8,000 nucleotides of DNA, from positions 1 to 8,000 of the forward strand of contig JAOZUP010000181.1 in assembly GCA_029938595.1 (NCBI GenBank). The letters are read 5' to 3'. This document shows positions 5,852 through 8,000 of this stretch, in pieces. The position numbers were made by a program, and so were the translations under genes. Every line of letters begins with the position of its first letter. Position 1 is the stretch's first letter. The stretch comes from Thermoanaerobaculales bacterium (lineage in GTDB: Bacteria; Acidobacteriota; Thermoanaerobaculia; Thermoanaerobaculales; Sulfomarinibacteraceae). Under the pieces are notes generated by a model, which worked only from the letters and a program-made list of their open reading frames with translations, had not been told where the DNA came from and ran no database searches.

Positions 5852-7479
5852 ATTCTCGTCCAGTTCAGGAGGTTCACATCTATCCCGAGAGTGCCCACCA
5901 ACGAGCCAGCGGTGTCGTGGACGGCGACCGCGATAGTGAAGCACGGATCACCGGTCAGCAGCGAGTCGTAAATGGGGGTCACTGCGGATCGTTCTTCTCG
6001 CGCCACCGCCTGGAACCACGGACGATCAGCATACGACTGTCCCACTGCGGCACTTCCTGGAAGCTCGCGCCCCCCCACCAGCTCCCGGTTAACAACGAAG
6101 CAGATCATCGATCCTGCCCGGTCGACCAGGTAGACGAGCTCGACGAAGGAACACTCTTCCAATAGCTCGTCGAGCAGGCCTTCCACGGCCTCGAGGTTGC
6201 CGGTGAAATCCTGCAGACGCTCGGTCCACTTCGAAAGCTCATGTTTGAGCGAGTGCTGCGACTCGATGCGAAAGCTCTGTGTGAGAAGCTGAATTGACAG
6301 GGCGAGGTGGTTGAGCCGGTCGGAGGCGCCGGTGTACTCAGAGAGGCCGTCGGCAATCCGTTGCACGACTTCGCTGACCTCGCGGAGGGTCATCACCACC
6401 TGATCGGACGCGGTGCGCTGCTCCTGGGTGGCCAGCGAAATCTCGCGTGCGGCCTGGGCGGTTTCGCCGAGAGCCGTACGCAGGGTCGTAATTGCATCTT
6501 CCGAGGCCCGGCTTTGATGCAAGACCTGTTGCGCCGCCTTGGTCCCCTCTTCCGTCGCCACCACCATCCCCCGGATCGATCCAGCAAACTCGTCAAGGTG
6601 GGAGCGCACCGAATCCACCGACTCGCGGGAACGCTCCGCGAGACGACGAACCTCTTCTGCAACGACCGAAAAACGTTCTCCGTACTCTCCAGCGTCCGCC
6701 GCCTCGATGGCAGCATTGAGCGCGAGTATGTGGGTTTCCTGTGCGATCTCGGTGATGAGATCCAGGATCCGGTAGATCTCGCGGGACCTGCTGCCAAGAG
6801 TGTCCGCACGTCCCGCAATGGCCTCCACGTGCTGGCGCACCGCTTCCACTCCGGCGACCGCCGCCTCTACCGAAGCAGCGCCGGCATCCCCGGTCTCTTC
6901 GGCGTGGGCTGCGAGGTCGGCCTGGCTCGCCGCATTCCTGGCGATCTGTCCGGCCGTTCGCGCCAGCTCCTCGGTTGTGGCGGTGATCTCTATGACATCC
7001 GCGGCCTGCTGACTCGACGCCGATGCGAGCTCAGCCGATGTCCGCTGCACCGTGCCCGAGGCGATCGACACCTCCACCGAGGAGCTTTGGATCTGCTGGA
7101 TCAGCGCCGCCAGCGCCCGGCTCGCTCCCTCGACCGCCTCCCGCATCTCGTCGGGTAACGGCGCAGCCGTCTCACCCGCCGCCACCATGTCGCCGTGCTT
7201 GAGCTCGTCCAGGGTCCGTGCAAGCGCGTCGCACTGCTCCTGATAGCTATCCTGCAGCGCCCGGAACTCCCTCGCGGCGCGCTGCTGGGGTAGGTGAACC
7301 AACATCACGTAGCTCACAATTGCGAGCACCCCGATGATCAGAAATGCACGTACCAGCCATTCTTCACGCAGCTCGTTGGCGGCCGCGTCGAGCAACGCAC
7401 CCCCGGCCAGTACGACGATCACAAGCAGGAAGGGCCCGATCCAGTGCCGGAGCCGCTGCCATTCGTTTCTCTCAGCCAT
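5848..7479 (-). CDS. Methyl-accepting chemoreceptor with C-terminal Cache-like sensor domain
   Basis: This membrane receptor controls CheA. From ATG 7479 (543 residues) it has two hydrophobic helices (about 14-31 and 45-62) with a loop of only about 13 residues between them. Arg-rich flanks on both sides suggest both ends face the cytoplasm. A linker with at most a degenerate HAMP follows, then the long MCP coiled coil (about 105-400). Its tip is EIAQETHILALNAAIEAADAG (244-264), followed by FSVVAEEVRRLAERS. Likely methylation sites include ATTEELA (E170, E171) and the QEQ near 352-354. The last part (about 428-543) is Cache-like: QSYADRPWFQAV, VTPIYDSLLTGDP, FTIAVAV and VGTLGIDVNL. No periplasmic sensor is possible in so short a loop. 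The start is ATG 7479 because GGAGG lies six bases upstream, whereas it abuts ATG 7485 directly. It overlaps cheW by 8 bases and probably cheA by 4. Confidence 0.92.
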   Translation of the reverse strand: MAERNEWQRLRHWIGPFLLVIVVLAGGALLDAAANELREEWLVRAFLIIGVLAIVSYVMLVHLPQQRAAREFRALQDSYQEQCDALARTLDELKHGDMVAAGETAAPLPDEMREAVEGASRALAALIQQIQSSSVEVSIASGTVQRTSAELASASSQQAADVIEITATTEELARTAGQIARNAASQADLAAHAEETGDAGAASVEAAVAGVEAVRQHVEAIAGRADTLGSRSREIYRILDLITEIAQETHILALNAAIEAADAGEYGERFSVVAEEVRRLAERSRESVDSVRSHLDEFAGSIRGMVVATEEGTKAAQQVLHQSRASEDAITTLRTALGETAQAAREISLATQEQRTASDQVVMTLREVSEVVQRIADGLSEYTGASDRLNHLALSIQLLTQSFRIESQHSLKHELSKWTERLQDFTGNLEAVEGLLDELLEECSFVELVYLVDRAGSMICFVVNRELVGGRELPGSAAVGQSYADRPWFQAVAREERSAVTPIYDSLLTGDPCFTIAVAVHDTAGSLVGTLGIDVNLLNWTRI

Positions 7480-7930
7480 CAACATCCTCCGAAGACGAAA
7501 AAAGACTCGCCGTGTTCACCACGTTCACCGGGTCCCCGTCGATGGTGACGGTGCCCTGTACCAGAGAATCGTCCAAACCCGGTTGAGGCGGATCCGCCAG
7601 GGTCACAACCCGCTGCGCCTCGTCGATGGCTAGCCCGAGACTGCTGCCGGACCTCTCCCCGCGCCGTCCGAGAATGACGGTCGCACGGTGGTCGGACCGC
7701 AGCATGCCGCCGCTGACGAGGGTGTAAAGGTCAAGCACCGCCAGCGGCTCACCGCCGTACTGGGCGAGCCCGAGCAGGTGCGGCTGCCCGCCGGGAACGG
7801 GATGGCAGGTCAGATTTCGCACGACGCGGCGTACCTGATCCGCAGGCAGAGCCCAGCGGGCCCCTCCCGATCGCACAAGCAGATACCGGCGAACTCCTTC
7901 CGGACTGGCCACTTCCTGGTCCATGGTCAT
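7472..7930 (-). CDS. cheW: CheW-like coupling protein
   Basis: CheW is the cytoplasmic adaptor that links chemoreceptor tips to CheA in the signalling array. The 152 residues are one CheW domain. RYLLVRSGGARWALPADQVRRVV (about residues 15-37) corresponds to the first strands, where CheW proteins carry a G-x-YGIP-x-xxV pattern. HLLGLAQYGGEPLAVLDLYTLV (about 51-72) corresponds to the conserved RGxxNLRGxxxPVxDL segment. LGLAIDEAQRVVTL and the ending VNVVNTASLF fit the later strands. It is the first gene of the four-gene operon and shares 8 bases with the receptor gene. The start is ATG 7930 or the in-frame ATG 7924, two codons later. Neither has a clear ribosome binding site, and a possible -10 lies immediately upstream. 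The family assignment is good, though the sequence is somewhat diverged. Confidence 0.9.
   Translation of the reverse strand: MTMDQEVASPEGVRRYLLVRSGGARWALPADQVRRVVRNLTCHPVPGGQPHLLGLAQYGGEPLAVLDLYTLVSGGMLRSDHRATVILGRRGERSGSSLGLAIDEAQRVVTLADPPQPGLDDSLVQGTVTIDGDPVNVVNTASLFSSSEDVDG
7486..7490 (-). promoter_or_regulatory. Ribosome binding site deciding the receptor start
   Basis: On the minus strand GGAGG directly abuts ATG 7485 but lies six bases before ATG 7479. Proper spacing selects 7479, two codons downstream. The site is inside the 3' end of cheW. Confidence 0.75.
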
Positions 7931-7945
7931 CAGAATACCATTCTG
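7931..7945. promoter_or_regulatory. Inverted repeat and possible extended -10 at the cheW start
   Basis: CAGAAT (7931-7936) and ATTCTG (7940-7945) form a perfect 6-base inverted repeat around ACC, directly adjoining the cheW ATG. On the minus strand the same bases read TGGTATTCT, an extended -10 (TATTCT at 7937-7932, 4 of 6). A TTAACT lying 18 bases further upstream (7961-7956) could serve as a poor -35. It could be a promoter, an operator over it, or chance; the evidence is limited. Confidence 0.35.
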
Positions 7946-7946
7946 A

Positions 7947-7995
7947 AGAGTTAAGAGTTAAGAGTTGAGAGTTATGAGTTGAGAGCTACGAGTTG
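7947..7995. repeat. Tandem heptamer repeat upstream of the cheW operon
   Basis: Seven consecutive 7-base units occupy 7947-7995 without a break in phase: AGAGTTA, AGAGTTA, AGAGTTG, AGAGTTA, TGAGTTG, AGAGCTA, CGAGTTG. The consensus is NGAGTTR. The array fills almost the whole visible region upstream of cheW and may continue past the window. The first units are closest to identical and later ones degrade. It contains no spacers, so it is not a CRISPR array. Confidence 0.85.
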
Positions 7996-8000
7996 GCCCG

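Noticed and set aside
5852..5944. GTG 5944 as the cheA start
   Set aside because: It would overlap the conserved receptor C-terminus by 97 bases and add residues unlike an Hpt domain. Kept as an alternative only.
4463..5971. 502-codon open frame on the + strand opposite cheA
   Set aside because: It is the antisense shadow of a high-GC gene. The product has no recognisable domain and is rich in Arg/His/Pro, while the minus strand shows all CheA motifs.
6307..7158. 283-codon open frame on the + strand opposite the receptor
   Set aside because: Antisense shadow of the conserved MCP hairpin; no family resemblance.
7480..7485. ATG 7485 as the receptor start
   Set aside because: The GGAGG abuts this ATG with no spacer, whereas ATG 7479 has ideal six-base spacing.
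7947..7995. Heptamer array as a CRISPR or the end of one
   Set aside because: Units are 7 bases with no spacers and no cas gene is nearby.

Overview
The window is about 62% GC by eye and reads as a bacterial chromosome. Intergenic gaps are short, genes often overlap by a few bases, and alternative starts (GTG, TTG, possibly CTG) are common. Several gaps hold small palindromic or 7-base-phased repeats. I associate this repeat style with Acidobacteriota and related high-GC environmental bacteria, but that is a weak inference and no marker gene settles the taxon.

Left part (1-1764). The 3' end of an unidentified + strand gene stops at 163. It converges on a minus-strand scpA-scpB pair (1601 to 281), which encodes the two non-SMC subunits of the bacterial condensin. 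A long imperfect hairpin (175-255) fills the gap between the convergent genes. A 33-base near-palindrome built from AACGTT units (1654-1686) sits in the gap between scpA and the divergent gene.

Middle (1765-2361). A + strand gene encodes a small stand-alone DEDDy 3'-5' exonuclease of the RNase H-like fold. It starts at TTG behind a strong ribosome binding site. Its N-terminus carries QMDLF, which matches the sliding-clamp-binding consensus QL[S/D]LF.

Right part (7930 down to 2532, minus strand). Four mutually overlapping genes form one compact chemosensory operon: cheW, a membrane-bound methyl-accepting receptor, a hybrid CheA kinase with a C-terminal receiver, and a CheR methyltransferase with a C-terminal TPR-like region. 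CheW couples the receptor to CheA; CheA phosphorylates its own His domain and presumably its own receiver; CheR methylates the receptor. The parts resemble Wsp-type (alternative cellular function) systems rather than a flagellar chemotaxis cluster. No CheB, CheY, CheD, CheC or output enzyme is in the window.

The most notable points are: a receptor whose only recognisable sensor domain (Cache-like) lies at the cytoplasmic C-terminus; non-canonical residues at the receptor tip; a probable CTG start for cheA overlapping the receptor stop; and the clamp-binding motif on the exonuclease. I see no rRNA, tRNA, CRISPR array, transposase or phage gene. No gap exceeds 300 bases.
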